Part shown: positions 16,825 through 25,185 of the stretch, one piece after another
Layout: each line of letters starts with the position of its first letter
How positions within the stretch are numbered: the first letter of the stretch is position 1
Assembly (NCBI RefSeq): GCF_010730195.1
Contig: NZ_AP022613.1
Location: 4,092,001 to 4,156,000 of the forward strand
Source of the DNA: Mycobacterium conspicuum
GTDB taxonomy: Bacteria > Actinomycetota > Actinomycetes > Mycobacteriales > Mycobacteriaceae
Length of the DNA stretch: 64,000 nucleotides
Reading direction: 5' to 3'
Notes under the pieces: model-generated
Seen by the model: the letters and a program-made list of their open reading frames with translations, nothing else
Database searches by the model: none
What the model was told of the DNA's origin: nothing
Translations under genes and position numbers: made by a program

Positions 16825-18063
16825 GTGCCGGAAATGGTCAAGGTAATGGAGGGCTTTCGGGTCCTGGAGCTCGCACAGTTCACGTTCGTCCCGGCCGCGG
16901 GTGCCATCCTCGCCGACTGGGGCGCCGATGTGCTCAAGATCGAGCATCCGGTGCGCGGTGACACCCAGCGCGGCTTCCTGAACATGGGTGGCATCCAGGT
17001 CAACCCGGACAGGCATCCGCTGATGGAGCACCCGAACCGGGGCAAGCGCAGCGTCGGGGTCGACGTTTCGACCCCGGGTGGCCAGGAAGTGATCTACGAA
17101 CTGGCGAAGACTTCCGATGTGTTCCTGACCAACTACATGCCCGCGCAGCGAAAGAAGCACAAGTTCGACGTCGAGCACATTCGTGCGGTGAACCCGAACA
17201 TCATCTACGCCCGCGGATCGGCCTACGGCGACAAGGGCGCCGAGCGCGACATCGGCGGCTATGACGGCACGGCGTTCTGGACGCGTAGCGGGGTGGGATA
17301 CGCCCTGACCCCGGAAGAGCTGGGAGGTGCACTGGGACAAGGCATTCCGGCTTTTGGCGACTCCATCGGCGGCATGTTCATCGCCGGCGGGATCTCGGCC
17401 GCACTGCTCCATCGCGAGCGCACCGGCGAAGCGGTTGAACTTGACGTGTCGCTGCTGAGCACCGCGTGGTGGGCGGCGGGGGCAAGCATGACGCAAGGCA
17501 TGGAGACCGGCGAGGTGATGCGCACGTTCATGCCGGGCTCCGCCGCCGCGATGTCGGTGAACCCCTTCATGGGCAACTACCTGACGTCCGACGGCGGCAC
17601 CATCAACCTGTGCATCATCAGCCCGACCGGCTTGATCCGCGACACCTTCGAGCACCTGGGTATTCCCGAGGCCGCCGACGACCCGCGCTTCTCCGACGTG
17701 CTTCCGCTGATACAGAACGCCGCCGAGGCCGCCGATCTGATCGCAAAGGCGTTCGCCACCAAGCCCTTTGACTATTGGCGCCAGCACCTGAAAACGATGA
17801 AGGGTCAATGGGCGCCGTTCCAGAGTTTCCTCGACCTGGCCAACGACGAGCAGGCCATCGCCAACGACATGATCGCCGAGGTCGAACTCGCCAGCGGCGG
17901 AGCACCGTTCAAGGTCGTGCGCGGGCCGGTTCAGTTCAACCACGAGCCGCTGGAGACCACCCGTGCGCCCCAGGCGTCGGAGCACACCGAGCTCGTCCTG
18001 ATGGAGATCGGCATGGACTGGGATCGCATCGAAGCGCTCAAAGAAGCGGGCGCCATTGCGTGA
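16825..18063 (+). CDS. CaiB/BaiF family III CoA-transferase
   Basis: A 412-residue family III CoA-transferase that would move CoA between acids. The N-terminal core GFRVLELAQFTFVPAAGAILADWGADVLKIEHP is typical, and the catalytic Asp is probably the one in GDSIGG near residue 178, within IPAFGDSIGGMFIAGGISAALLHRERTG. The start may be GTG 16825 or ATG 16834; neither has a strong RBS. It is transcribed divergently from the six-gene operon across site 4, and stands alone: the next gene converges on it 4 bases later. Confidence 0.9.
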   Translation: MPEMVKVMEGFRVLELAQFTFVPAAGAILADWGADVLKIEHPVRGDTQRGFLNMGGIQVNPDRHPLMEHPNRGKRSVGVDVSTPGGQEVIYELAKTSDVFLTNYMPAQRKKHKFDVEHIRAVNPNIIYARGSAYGDKGAERDIGGYDGTAFWTRSGVGYALTPEELGGALGQGIPAFGDSIGGMFIAGGISAALLHRERTGEAVELDVSLLSTAWWAAGASMTQGMETGEVMRTFMPGSAAAMSVNPFMGNYLTSDGGTINLCIISPTGLIRDTFEHLGIPEAADDPRFSDVLPLIQNAAEAADLIAKAFATKPFDYWRQHLKTMKGQWAPFQSFLDLANDEQAIANDMIAEVELASGGAPFKVVRGPVQFNHEPLETTRAPQASEHTELVLMEIGMDWDRIEALKEAGAIA

Positions 18064-18067
18064 ACGT

Positions 18068-18706
18068 TCATTGGTCCTCGGTGTAGGTCAGGGTCCACTC
18101 GGGGGCACCAAAGGCCTGGACCAAGAGCTTGCAACCCAGCGTGGCCGAACTGAGGCTGCCGATATGCGGTCGGGCTCCGCTGTAAGTTCCCAGCCAGCCG
18201 CACCCCGCCCCGGGACAGTCCAAACTCAGGCTTAACGTGCTGCCGTCGTCGAGTCGCTGATGGATGACAAGTCCGGCGCCCGAGAGCATTTGGAAGACTT
18301 CGTCGATGCCCGTGCCGTCCACCCCACTATTCACGTGAAACCGGTCAAACCTGGTGTAGTCGACCCCTGGTAGGACCTGATGCAACTGGGGGTAGTGGTG
18401 GCCCAGATTGGCGACGAACGTGGCGAGGGCGCCCCCGCCGACGACGGCCGGCATGCGGCCCGCCTGGGCCACGACCTGCAGCAATCGTTCCCTGGACAAC
18501 AGGAAGTGCGTCCTGACGCGTTCGGCTTCGGTCGCGTCGAGAACCGGTTTGTCCAGCAGGGCACGGACGTCGGGCGGGCTGTCGCGCAGATCCAGCGGCC
18601 ACACCCCGGCTCCGATCGTCCGCAATTCGGCATTGATGGCCGCCAGCGTGTCCGGCACCGTGCGGTTATCCGAAAACTCCAGAGTTAGGCCTTTGACGGA
18701 AGCCAT
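18068..18706 (-). CDS. Hypothetical protein
   Basis: A 212-residue protein I do not recognise. It begins MASVKGLTLEFSDNRTVPDTLAAINAELRTIG, has a hydrophobic patch VVGGGALATFVANLGHHYPQL, and ends with a Cys- and Gly-rich part containing LDCPGAGCGWLG. There is no signal peptide and no clear membrane helix. ATG 18706 has GAGGGG 5 bases upstream, which favours it over the TTG at 18718. It lies 13 bases downstream of the NHL-repeat protein gene and probably shares its transcript. Confidence 0.75.
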   Translation of the reverse strand: MASVKGLTLEFSDNRTVPDTLAAINAELRTIGAGVWPLDLRDSPPDVRALLDKPVLDATEAERVRTHFLLSRERLLQVVAQAGRMPAVVGGGALATFVANLGHHYPQLHQVLPGVDYTRFDRFHVNSGVDGTGIDEVFQMLSGAGLVIHQRLDDGSTLSLSLDCPGAGCGWLGTYSGARPHIGSLSSATLGCKLLVQAFGAPEWTLTYTEDQ

Positions 18707-18719
18707 GACGCCCCTCAAT

Positions 18720-19790
18720 TCAGCTATGCAGCTTGATCACCAGACCGTCGCTGTCGTCGTCCGTTATCGCCCATTTGCCGAATAGCTTTGCCGGCGAACG
18801 GTATCCGGTGTGATCGGTGACGTATACGTCTCCGTGGGTATCCACGGCCAGTCCTTGTGGGTCGTTCAAGGCAGGCGCCCCCGGGAGTTCGGTCCAGTCG
18901 CTCGATCCGGGTGCCCGTCTCATTACTCGTCCGGTGTCGCCCGACGTTATGACGTACACGGCACCGGCGGTGTCCACCGCCACGTATTGCTCGACGCCCG
19001 CCGACTCCAATTGCGTCCACGAGTTCGACCCGGGCGCCAGCCGCATCAGGTAGCTACAGGTCCGCCTGCCACAGCTTTTGCCGACGCTCACATAGACGTC
19101 GCCCGAGGTGTCCACCGCCACATCGCTGGGAAGGACGCCCCTTCCGAGCGGCGGCAGGACGGTCTGATCTTGTGCTCCGTGCGCCAACTTCACCACTCGA
19201 TCGGCGCTGCCCTCGGCGACGTACACCGCGCCGGCACCGTCCACCGCCAAACCCTTGGGAAAAGACAGGCCCCTGAACGGCAGCACGTTCTGTGCGCTCG
19301 AACCGGCCGCCAGCTCGAGCACTTGGGCGTGGCCGGTGTCGACGACGTAGACGTTGCCGGCCGAATCGACCGCCACACCGCCGGTGGAGTTGTCGACGAC
19401 GCCGGCGCCGAGGTCGAGGTTGGCGAACGGCAGGACCGTTGGGCTGGTCGACCCAGCCGCCAGTTTGAGCACCCGATTGGTGTGGGTATCGGTGACGTAC
19501 ACACCGCCGGCCGCGTCCACCGCTACGCCATGCGGGAGGCGCAGATCGGTGAACGGCAGGGCGAACCGCCGCTCCTCAGCCGCGATCGACGCAGGGTCCC
19601 TGTGCTGGCGATTGTTGGCGCGCAACGCAGTCCACCCGATCGCGGGAATCGCGAGACATGCGATCACGAACAACACGCCGACGAAGAGCCAGAGCTTGAC
19701 CTTGGGCCGGGGTGTGTCGGGGTCTTCGTGGACCATCACCGAATTGTTCCTCGTGGGCGGTGCGGCCATAGAGGATTTGTTGAACTGCAT
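18720..19790 (-). CDS. Membrane-anchored NHL-repeat beta-propeller protein
   Basis: A 356-residue protein with a short cytoplasmic N terminus, one membrane helix (about residues 32-54, KLWLFVGVLFVIACLAIPAIGW) and an extracytoplasmic six-bladed NHL propeller. The blade signature GVAVDxxGxVYVxDT recurs at least six times. The domain resembles the sensor domain of the kinase PknD, but no kinase is encoded here. It probably binds a ligand or polymer at the cell surface. ATG 19790 gives the longest product; ATG 19770 or 19736 are possible. It is followed closely by the hypothetical gene at 18706. Confidence 0.87.
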   Translation of the reverse strand: MQFNKSSMAAPPTRNNSVMVHEDPDTPRPKVKLWLFVGVLFVIACLAIPAIGWTALRANNRQHRDPASIAAEERRFALPFTDLRLPHGVAVDAAGGVYVTDTHTNRVLKLAAGSTSPTVLPFANLDLGAGVVDNSTGGVAVDSAGNVYVVDTGHAQVLELAAGSSAQNVLPFRGLSFPKGLAVDGAGAVYVAEGSADRVVKLAHGAQDQTVLPPLGRGVLPSDVAVDTSGDVYVSVGKSCGRRTCSYLMRLAPGSNSWTQLESAGVEQYVAVDTAGAVYVITSGDTGRVMRRAPGSSDWTELPGAPALNDPQGLAVDTHGDVYVTDHTGYRSPAKLFGKWAITDDDSDGLVIKLHS

Positions 19791-19838
19791 TCCATAATCG
19801 CCGCCGCGGCGAACTTCCGGCCCGGTGAAGCTCGATTC

Positions 19839-20846
19839 TCAGGCGGCGATGAGCCCGAGGCGCCGATAGGCGTTCTCAATCTGCGCCTTGGCCTCCGGCG
19901 GCAGCTGCGCCTGCGGGGGCCGGGAATGCGGATAGTCGCCGATCGGCAGTCCCAGCACCGAGGCGGCGTACTTGAAAGCGCCACCCCAGTGGGTGAAGTA
20001 GTCCGCGCGCCCGGGATAGCAGGTCCACCATGAGCCGATGTCGAGGTCGAACTGATCCATGCCCGAATCGCGCCCGTAGTCCATGGCCTCGAGCAGCTTG
20101 TCGTTCCAGACCAGATCCCAGTACTCGGAAAACAGCCGCTTTTCCGGCGTTTCGAACAAATAGCCGGCGGTGCCCAGCTGTGCCGGACACACGATCCCGG
20201 CGCGCAGCCACCCGGCGCGATACACCGTCCTGTCGCACTCCCAGACCGCGAGATTGGGCGCCAACTCGTGTAGCCGCCGGCTCGCCTCCGGGCGGAAGGC
20301 GCCCTCCTTGGTGGCGCACACCGCCGGCACCTCGTCGTAGATCCGCGCGCTTTCTGCGGGTGTGAGCACGTAGCCCGACGATGGCGAATTGAACATGCCC
20401 AGCGCGAGGTCCGTGCGCGCGGCGATGTATTTGAAGAACCGCAACACGCCCTCGCCTCCGTGCGCCTCCATCATCGGGGTCTGGATGTAGGCGATGTCCG
20501 CGCCGGCCTGCTGGGCGTGCAGTGTCAGGTCCAGGCAGTCCTTGGCGCTCGTCGCCGCGGTGCAGGCCTGGATCACGACGTCGGGATTCGCGTGGCGCGC
20601 CTCCTCGATTGCCACCTCCAGCAAGCGCTTTCGCTCCTCGATCGTCAGCGACCAGAACTCGGCGATACCGCTGGTGCACCACAACATCGGGTGCCCGAGG
20701 TCGCTGACGCAGTAGCGCACCAGCGTCCGATAGGCGTCCCAATCGATGTCATCGCCATCCGCGCCGCAGAACGGCGTGTACAGCGAATCGCCGATTCCCC
20801 GCAAGGCACCGCGCGCCCAGCTGCGCGCCTCAGCCGCCGTCGCCAT
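19839..20846 (-). CDS. Dihydrodipicolinate synthase-family aldolase/hydratase-aldolase
   Basis: A 335-residue DapA/NanA-fold lyase. The Schiff-base Lys is in VCATKEGAFRPEA, and the N-terminal strand DSLYTPFCGADGDDIDWDAY matches the family. In a catabolic cluster it more likely performs a retro-aldol or hydratase-aldolase step that releases a keto acid than lysine biosynthesis. It has a longer C-terminal region than DapA. The start is ATG 20846, with AGGAG upstream. It follows the SDR gene by 36 bases on the same strand; both lie downstream of TACAGTA site 5. Confidence 0.87.
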   Translation of the reverse strand: MATAAEARSWARGALRGIGDSLYTPFCGADGDDIDWDAYRTLVRYCVSDLGHPMLWCTSGIAEFWSLTIEERKRLLEVAIEEARHANPDVVIQACTAATSAKDCLDLTLHAQQAGADIAYIQTPMMEAHGGEGVLRFFKYIAARTDLALGMFNSPSSGYVLTPAESARIYDEVPAVCATKEGAFRPEASRRLHELAPNLAVWECDRTVYRAGWLRAGIVCPAQLGTAGYLFETPEKRLFSEYWDLVWNDKLLEAMDYGRDSGMDQFDLDIGSWWTCYPGRADYFTHWGGAFKYAASVLGLPIGDYPHSRPPQAQLPPEAKAQIENAYRRLGLIAA

Positions 20847-20882
20847 AGTCCACTCCTTTTGTCGGCCAAAGGTTTTCGAGGC

Positions 20883-21680
20883 TCAGGTGAAGTCCGAACC
20901 ACCATCGACGTTGATGTTCGCGCCTGTCATGTAGGAGTTGCGTCGCGATGCCAGGAAAGCGACGACCGGACCGATTTCCTCGGGCAGACCGGCTCGGGGC
21001 ATGTGCGCCGGGTGTCCGAAATGCTTGGCAATCGCGTCCATCAGGGCGTAGGGATCGTTGCCGTCGACACCAACCGACGTCGCCCAGCCCACCAGCGACT
21101 CGGAGGCGATGCTCCCCGGCGACACCACGTTGACCAGGATCTCGTCCTTGGCCAGCAACAGAGACAGGTTCTTCGACACGCTCGTCAGCATTGACTTGGC
21201 CGCGGTGTAGGCGGGCAGCATGACGCTTTGCCGCTGGGTCGAGTGCGCCGAGAAATTCACAACCCGGGCCCATTCCGCCTTGCGCAGCAGTGGAAGTGCC
21301 GCACGGACGCAACGGACCATCCCCATCACGCCGTCTTCGACGGCCTCGCGCCACTGCTCATCGGTGAGATCTTCGAAGCTGCCGGGCGCTCCCGGTCCAA
21401 CCGTATTGATGAGCACGTTGAGCTCGCCGTCCCAGCGTTGCCTCAGCTCACCGAATACCCGGTCGACCTCGCCGGCGTCACCGATGTCGGCGGCCAGCCC
21501 AACGGCATCCGGGCTACCGAGACCCGTCAACTCCGCGGCGGCGCCCTCCAGGACGGCTGGGGTGCGGCCGATCACCGCGACTCGGGCGCCTTCCTCGGCG
21601 AGACATCGCGCCGCGGCGAGGCCCATGCCGCGGCTGCCACCGACCACCGCCGTCGCGGCACTTGCCAGCCCTAGATCCAT
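20883..21680 (-). CDS. Short-chain dehydrogenase/reductase
   Basis: A 265-residue classical SDR. The cofactor motif is VVGGSRGMGLA (a variant of TGxxxGxG), the NAG-equivalent reads INTVGPG, and the catalytic Ser, Tyr and Lys lie in NFSAHSTQRQ and AYTAAKSM. The C-terminal SYMTGANINVDGGSDFT is standard. It would oxidise an alcohol or reduce a ketone with NAD(P). ATG 21680 is used. It is divergent from the TetR gene across site 5 and leads a two-gene unit with the aldolase. Confidence 0.9.
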   Translation of the reverse strand: MDLGLASAATAVVGGSRGMGLAAARCLAEEGARVAVIGRTPAVLEGAAAELTGLGSPDAVGLAADIGDAGEVDRVFGELRQRWDGELNVLINTVGPGAPGSFEDLTDEQWREAVEDGVMGMVRCVRAALPLLRKAEWARVVNFSAHSTQRQSVMLPAYTAAKSMLTSVSKNLSLLLAKDEILVNVVSPGSIASESLVGWATSVGVDGNDPYALMDAIAKHFGHPAHMPRAGLPEEIGPVVAFLASRRNSYMTGANINVDGGSDFT

Positions 21681-21718
21681 GGCTTACTACGCCTGTCCAG
21701 CCGTATTTACCAGAAACC

Positions 21719-21745
21719 CTACGATAGGTATTACAGTAGCAGACG
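21719..21745. promoter_or_regulatory. Candidate operator, TACAGTA site 5 (upstream of TetR)
   Basis: GATAGGTATTACAGTAGC at 21723-21740 with the core at 21732-21738. It lies between the divergent SDR (21680) and TetR (21832) genes, where an autoregulatory site is expected. The left half matches site 4 and the core matches all six sites. Confidence 0.55.
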
Positions 21746-21831
21746 AACAACCGCACGAAGCAGCACGTTTGGGCCGGTGACATGGGCTCGGGACCGCATC
21801 CGCAGGATACATCTCGAAGGAGGTGCCCGTA

Positions 21832-22605
21832 GTGGCAAAGCAGGCAACTGCCGATAAACGGCAGCGCCGCGAACGCGGATCCATCAATCCCGATGACATC
21901 ATCAGCGGCGCCTTCGAACTCGCCGAGCAAGTATCGATAGACAACCTGAGCATGCCGCTGCTCGGCAAACACCTTGGGGTCGGAGTCACCAGCATCTACT
22001 GGTATTTCCGCAAGAAGGACGATCTGCTCAATGCAATGACGGACCGAGCTTTGAGCAAGTACGTGTTCGCCACCCCCTATGTGGAAGCCAGTGACTGGCG
22101 AGAGACGCTGCGCAACCACGCGCGCGGGATGCGTAAGACGTTCATGGGCAACCCAATTCTGTGCGATCTGATTCTCATTCGCGCCGCCTTGAGTCCCAAG
22201 GCGGCGCGGATGGGTGCGCAGGAGATGGAGACGGCGATCGCCAACCTGGTGGAGGCCGGTCTATCGCCCGAGGACGCCTTTGACACCTACTCCGCTATAT
22301 CGCTTCACGTCCGCGGATCGGTGGTGCTGCAGCGGCTTTACGAAAAGAACCAATCGTCTGACAGCGGGCCGCGCTCCATCGAGGATGCGGTGGGCGTCGA
22401 TCTGCAAGGTACGCCGTTGCTCGCGCAGGTGACCGGCAAAGGCCACCGCATCGGGGCGCCCGATGAGACGAACTTCGAGTACGGCCTGGAATGCATCCTC
22501 GACCACGCCGAGCGGTTGATCGACGAGGCCACGAAGGGCTCTAAGTCGGCATCGTCCGGCCAGCGCAAGCCCGCCAAGTCAGCCGGCGCGCGCAGGAAGG
22601 CCTGA
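21832..22605 (+). CDS. TetR-family transcriptional regulator
   Basis: A 257-residue TetR protein. The N-terminal helix-turn-helix spans about residues 15-65, with SMPLLGKHLGVGVTSIYWYFRKKDDLLNAM as turn and recognition helix. The C-terminal ligand domain ends with FEYGLECILDHAERLIDEA, typical of TetR_C, followed by a Lys/Arg-rich tail. GTG 21832 is chosen because AAGGAGG (21817-21823) lies 8 bases upstream; the GTG at 21823 overlaps the Shine-Dalgarno itself. It is the best candidate for the repressor binding the six TACAGTA sites, because one lies in its own promoter. That link is inference. Confidence 0.9.
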   Translation: MAKQATADKRQRRERGSINPDDIISGAFELAEQVSIDNLSMPLLGKHLGVGVTSIYWYFRKKDDLLNAMTDRALSKYVFATPYVEASDWRETLRNHARGMRKTFMGNPILCDLILIRAALSPKAARMGAQEMETAIANLVEAGLSPEDAFDTYSAISLHVRGSVVLQRLYEKNQSSDSGPRSIEDAVGVDLQGTPLLAQVTGKGHRIGAPDETNFEYGLECILDHAERLIDEATKGSKSASSGQRKPAKSAGARRKA

Positions 22606-22637
22606 CGGCCGGTCGAAACCCGGCGCGAATCGGCTTG

Positions 22638-23522
22638 TCACGCTTCCGGTTCTGGCACGTGGAAGTGCTCATCGCGCAGCCGGAAGGCCTCCTTCGCCCC
22701 GTGCTGCGCGCGCGTTTTGACGAAATTGAATTCGTCGGGCCCGAACTGCAAATTCGTGCCGAACGCGTGGAACAGGTAGCTCGCGACTTCCTCACCCTGG
22801 TAGGCCTGACTCTGCTCGACCAGACGAAACGCCTCCTTGGCGATGACCACTCCATCGGCGGGCATCTTCGCCGCCTTCTCAGCCCAGTACCGGGCGCGCG
22901 CGGTAACCGAGCCGGGATCGCATGTGTCGGTGAAGATTCCGAGATGCTCCAGCTCGCCCGCTTCGATGATGTCACCGGTCAATAGCAGGCGCCGCGCGAT
23001 AACCGGTCCCAGCCGGTGGAAGAACATGTGCAGGCTGCCCAGCGCGGGCCCGAGGAATCGCGTCGCGGGCATGCCGATCCTGGTGTCTCGCGCGATCACG
23101 GAGATGTCGGTCATCAGCGCCATCTCGAATCCGCCGCCGAGGGCGTAGCCGGCGATCTCCCCCACCGTCACCTTCGGGAAGCCCATGAAGTTGTGATAGA
23201 AGCTAAATGACTTGCGGTCCACGGTAAGTCGTCGGCGCTGGCTGGGTCGGCGCTTGTTATCGGCAGCCTTGCCCTCGCCATACCAGCCGTACGCGTTGTT
23301 CATGTCAGCCCCAGTGCTGAACACGCCCTCGGCTCCGCGCAGCAGCACCACCGTGAGATCGTCGTCTTCGGCCACCCGGTCCAGACAGCGGGCAACCGCC
23401 TCGCGCATGGTGGCGTCATAGGAGTTGCGTTGCTTGGGGTGGTTGAATGTGATTGTGGCAATCCGCTTGTCGCGATCCACGTCGAACAGCACGCGATCGT
23501 CCGAAGCCTCCCGGTTGGTCAT
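22638..23522 (-). CDS. Enoyl-CoA hydratase/isomerase family protein (crotonase 2)
   Basis: A 294-residue crotonase. The oxyanion-hole segments are VFSTGADMNNAYGWYGEG and IAGYALGGGFEMALMTDI; here the first catalytic Glu is kept (GGGFEMA), while the second position in GMPATRFLGP is not Glu. The middle carries a Lys/Arg-rich insertion (DNKRRPSQRRRLTVDRKS). ATG 23522 overlaps the stop of the hotdog gene by 4 bases, which fixes the start; a longer frame to 23609 has no support. It ends the two-gene unit 24193->22638 and converges with the TetR gene. Confidence 0.88.
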   Translation of the reverse strand: MTNREASDDRVLFDVDRDKRIATITFNHPKQRNSYDATMREAVARCLDRVAEDDDLTVVLLRGAEGVFSTGADMNNAYGWYGEGKAADNKRRPSQRRRLTVDRKSFSFYHNFMGFPKVTVGEIAGYALGGGFEMALMTDISVIARDTRIGMPATRFLGPALGSLHMFFHRLGPVIARRLLLTGDIIEAGELEHLGIFTDTCDPGSVTARARYWAEKAAKMPADGVVIAKEAFRLVEQSQAYQGEEVASYLFHAFGTNLQFGPDEFNFVKTRAQHGAKEAFRLRDEHFHVPEPEA

Positions 23523-24193
23523 GTAGCCGACTCCTTTCGCCGTCTGGCGAACTGAAATACGGAAAGCTGTTCCGGCGGCGACGCCACGGTGCTGACCTCG
23601 CCCGTGCACAGCACCTCGTCATCGAGCAATAGCCGCGCGGTCGACGTGATGGTCCGGTCGATTTGCGACCGCGCGATGTCGAAACCCAGCTCGATCAGCA
23701 GTGGGGTCGGCCGGCGGAAGGTCACGGTGAGCGAGCGCGTCTTGCCGGATAGGCCGGTCACGCAGTTGTGATGCTGTATCACCGAATCGAAGAAGACACC
23801 GAGGAAGCCGCCGTGCACCAACCCGGGTGGTCCCTCGTAGATCAACGGAAAGGTGACCCGTCCGGTCGCCTTCTCAGGGTCGAGGTGATCGAACCGGTAC
23901 TCGGGGAAGCACGGGTTGTAGGCACCGATGTCGGTGGCGTGGTTGAGGTAGATACGCCGGGGGTCGTCGGGGACGGCGCCGATTCTCGGCGCGCTGTCTC
24001 GGGGAGCGACGGTGGCCAGTTCGCTTTCCCACTCGGCGAACTTCGCCAGCATGGTGTCCACCGTCGGGTGGTCGTGCTCCAGCGAGAGCAGCAGCGAGCC
24101 AAGGCGGCGGATCGCGCCGGCCGCCGCCACCGTCTGAGCAAGGGGGGCCTCCCCGAATTTGGCGTCGCCGGGAGTTGCCGCGGCTTCATTCAT
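23519..24193 (-). CDS. Hotdog-fold thioesterase-like protein
   Basis: A 224-residue protein with an N-terminal helical part and a C-terminal hotdog domain. The motif is GPPGLVHGGFLGVFFDSV followed by SLTVTFRRPTPLL, so it would act on or bind acyl-CoA thioesters. ATG 24193 has GAGGAGG about 10 bases upstream; GTG 24202 overlaps that site and was not chosen. It is transcribed with crotonase 2, and divergently from the six-gene plus-strand operon that starts at 24346. Confidence 0.83.
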   Translation of the reverse strand: MNEAAATPGDAKFGEAPLAQTVAAAGAIRRLGSLLLSLEHDHPTVDTMLAKFAEWESELATVAPRDSAPRIGAVPDDPRRIYLNHATDIGAYNPCFPEYRFDHLDPEKATGRVTFPLIYEGPPGLVHGGFLGVFFDSVIQHHNCVTGLSGKTRSLTVTFRRPTPLLIELGFDIARSQIDRTITSTARLLLDDEVLCTGEVSTVASPPEQLSVFQFARRRKESAT

Positions 24194-24289
24194 CGGGGCC
24201 ACTCCTCCTCAGCATTGATTGGGTTTCGCCCGCTCGTTGCCCCAGATGTTTCTCGGGCAGCGTTTCCTTGCTAACTTATACAGCGTATC

Positions 24290-24322
24290 AATCGTATTGC
24301 CTACTGTATGGGTAACCGTAAC
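24290..24322. promoter_or_regulatory. Candidate operator, TACTGTA site 6
   Basis: TACTGTA at 24302-24308, reading CCATACAGTAGGC on the minus strand, with GGTTAC further left. It lies in the 152-base gap between the divergent hotdog (24193) and crotonase 3 (24346) genes. A related but imperfect string, TATACAGCGTAT, lies nearby at 24277-24288 and could be a second half-site. Confidence 0.5.
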
Positions 24323-24345
24323 GGCGAGGAAGGCCGGATGCGACC

Positions 24346-25164
24346 GTGAGCAACGAGACCGACGCGGACGACGCCGAGGGCTCGGTGACAGCACACCGGG
24401 ACGGTGCGGTGTTGCGGGTCACGCTCGATCGGCCCGCACGTCGAAACTCGTTGAACCACTTGATGATCGACGCGCTGGTCGACCTACTGACCGATGCCGC
24501 CGCCGACGACTCGCTGCGCGCGATTCACCTGCGAGGTGCCGGAGAGGACTTCTGCGCCGGCGCCGACTGGGTGGCCGCCAACAGCGGCGGACCACGCCCC
24601 CGCACCGGCAATCTGGTGCGCAGGATTCCCCACGCCGCCCACCGCGTGATCGAACTGGTGGCAAGCATCCAGCTGCCAGTGGTCTGCAGCGTGCGGGGAT
24701 GGGCGGTGGGCATGGGCTGCAATCTCGCGCTGGCCGCCGACTTCACGGTCGCCAGCACCGACGCCGTGTTCTGGGAGCCATTCGTGGACCGCGGCTTCAG
24801 CCCCGATTCGGGTTCTACCTGGCTGCTGCCCCGGTTGGTCGGGGTGGCGCGGGCACGGCGAATGTTGCTTCTCGGCGAGAAGGTGAGCGGAGCGGACGCG
24901 GCCGACTGGGGATTGATCCACCAAGCCGTGAGCCCGGCGGAGCTTGACGATGCGACCGAAATGCTGCTGGGACGTTTCGCGTCCGGACCGACGGTAGCGA
25001 TCGGACTTGCCAAGCAAGCGCTGAGCTTCGGCCAGCACGCGTCGCTGAGCCAATCGTTGACGCAAGAACTGTACGGCTTGGAACTATCGTGCAGGACAAC
25101 CGATTTCAAAGAGGGCCTGGAAGCTTTTCGGCAGCGCCGCGCGCCGAAGTATGAGGGCCGATGA
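24346..25164 (+). CDS. Enoyl-CoA hydratase/isomerase family protein (crotonase 3)
   Basis: A 272-residue crotonase heading the six-gene operon 24346-31272. Oxyanion-hole segments are DFCAGADWVAA and SVRGWAVGMGCNLALAADF; the first catalytic Glu position is Asn in GMGCNLA, and the second region is FVDRGFSPDSG. It may be an isomerase or a non-hydratase crotonase. The start is GTG 24346 with GAGGAAGG upstream, about 40 bases after operator site 6. The next gene starts 21 bases downstream. Confidence 0.87.
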   Translation: MSNETDADDAEGSVTAHRDGAVLRVTLDRPARRNSLNHLMIDALVDLLTDAAADDSLRAIHLRGAGEDFCAGADWVAANSGGPRPRTGNLVRRIPHAAHRVIELVASIQLPVVCSVRGWAVGMGCNLALAADFTVASTDAVFWEPFVDRGFSPDSGSTWLLPRLVGVARARRMLLLGEKVSGADAADWGLIHQAVSPAELDDATEMLLGRFASGPTVAIGLAKQALSFGQHASLSQSLTQELYGLELSCRTTDFKEGLEAFRQRRAPKYEGR

Positions 25165-25185
25165 CCGGCTACGAAGGGATTGCCG

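Noticed and set aside
22606..22637. Terminator hairpin between TetR and crotonase 2
   Set aside because: GCCGG and CCCGGC can pair imperfectly, but the stem has a bulge and no T tract, so it is too weak to call.
24277..24288. TATACAGCGTAT as a seventh TACAGTA site
   Set aside because: It has two extra bases inside the core, so it is not counted; it may be a half-site.
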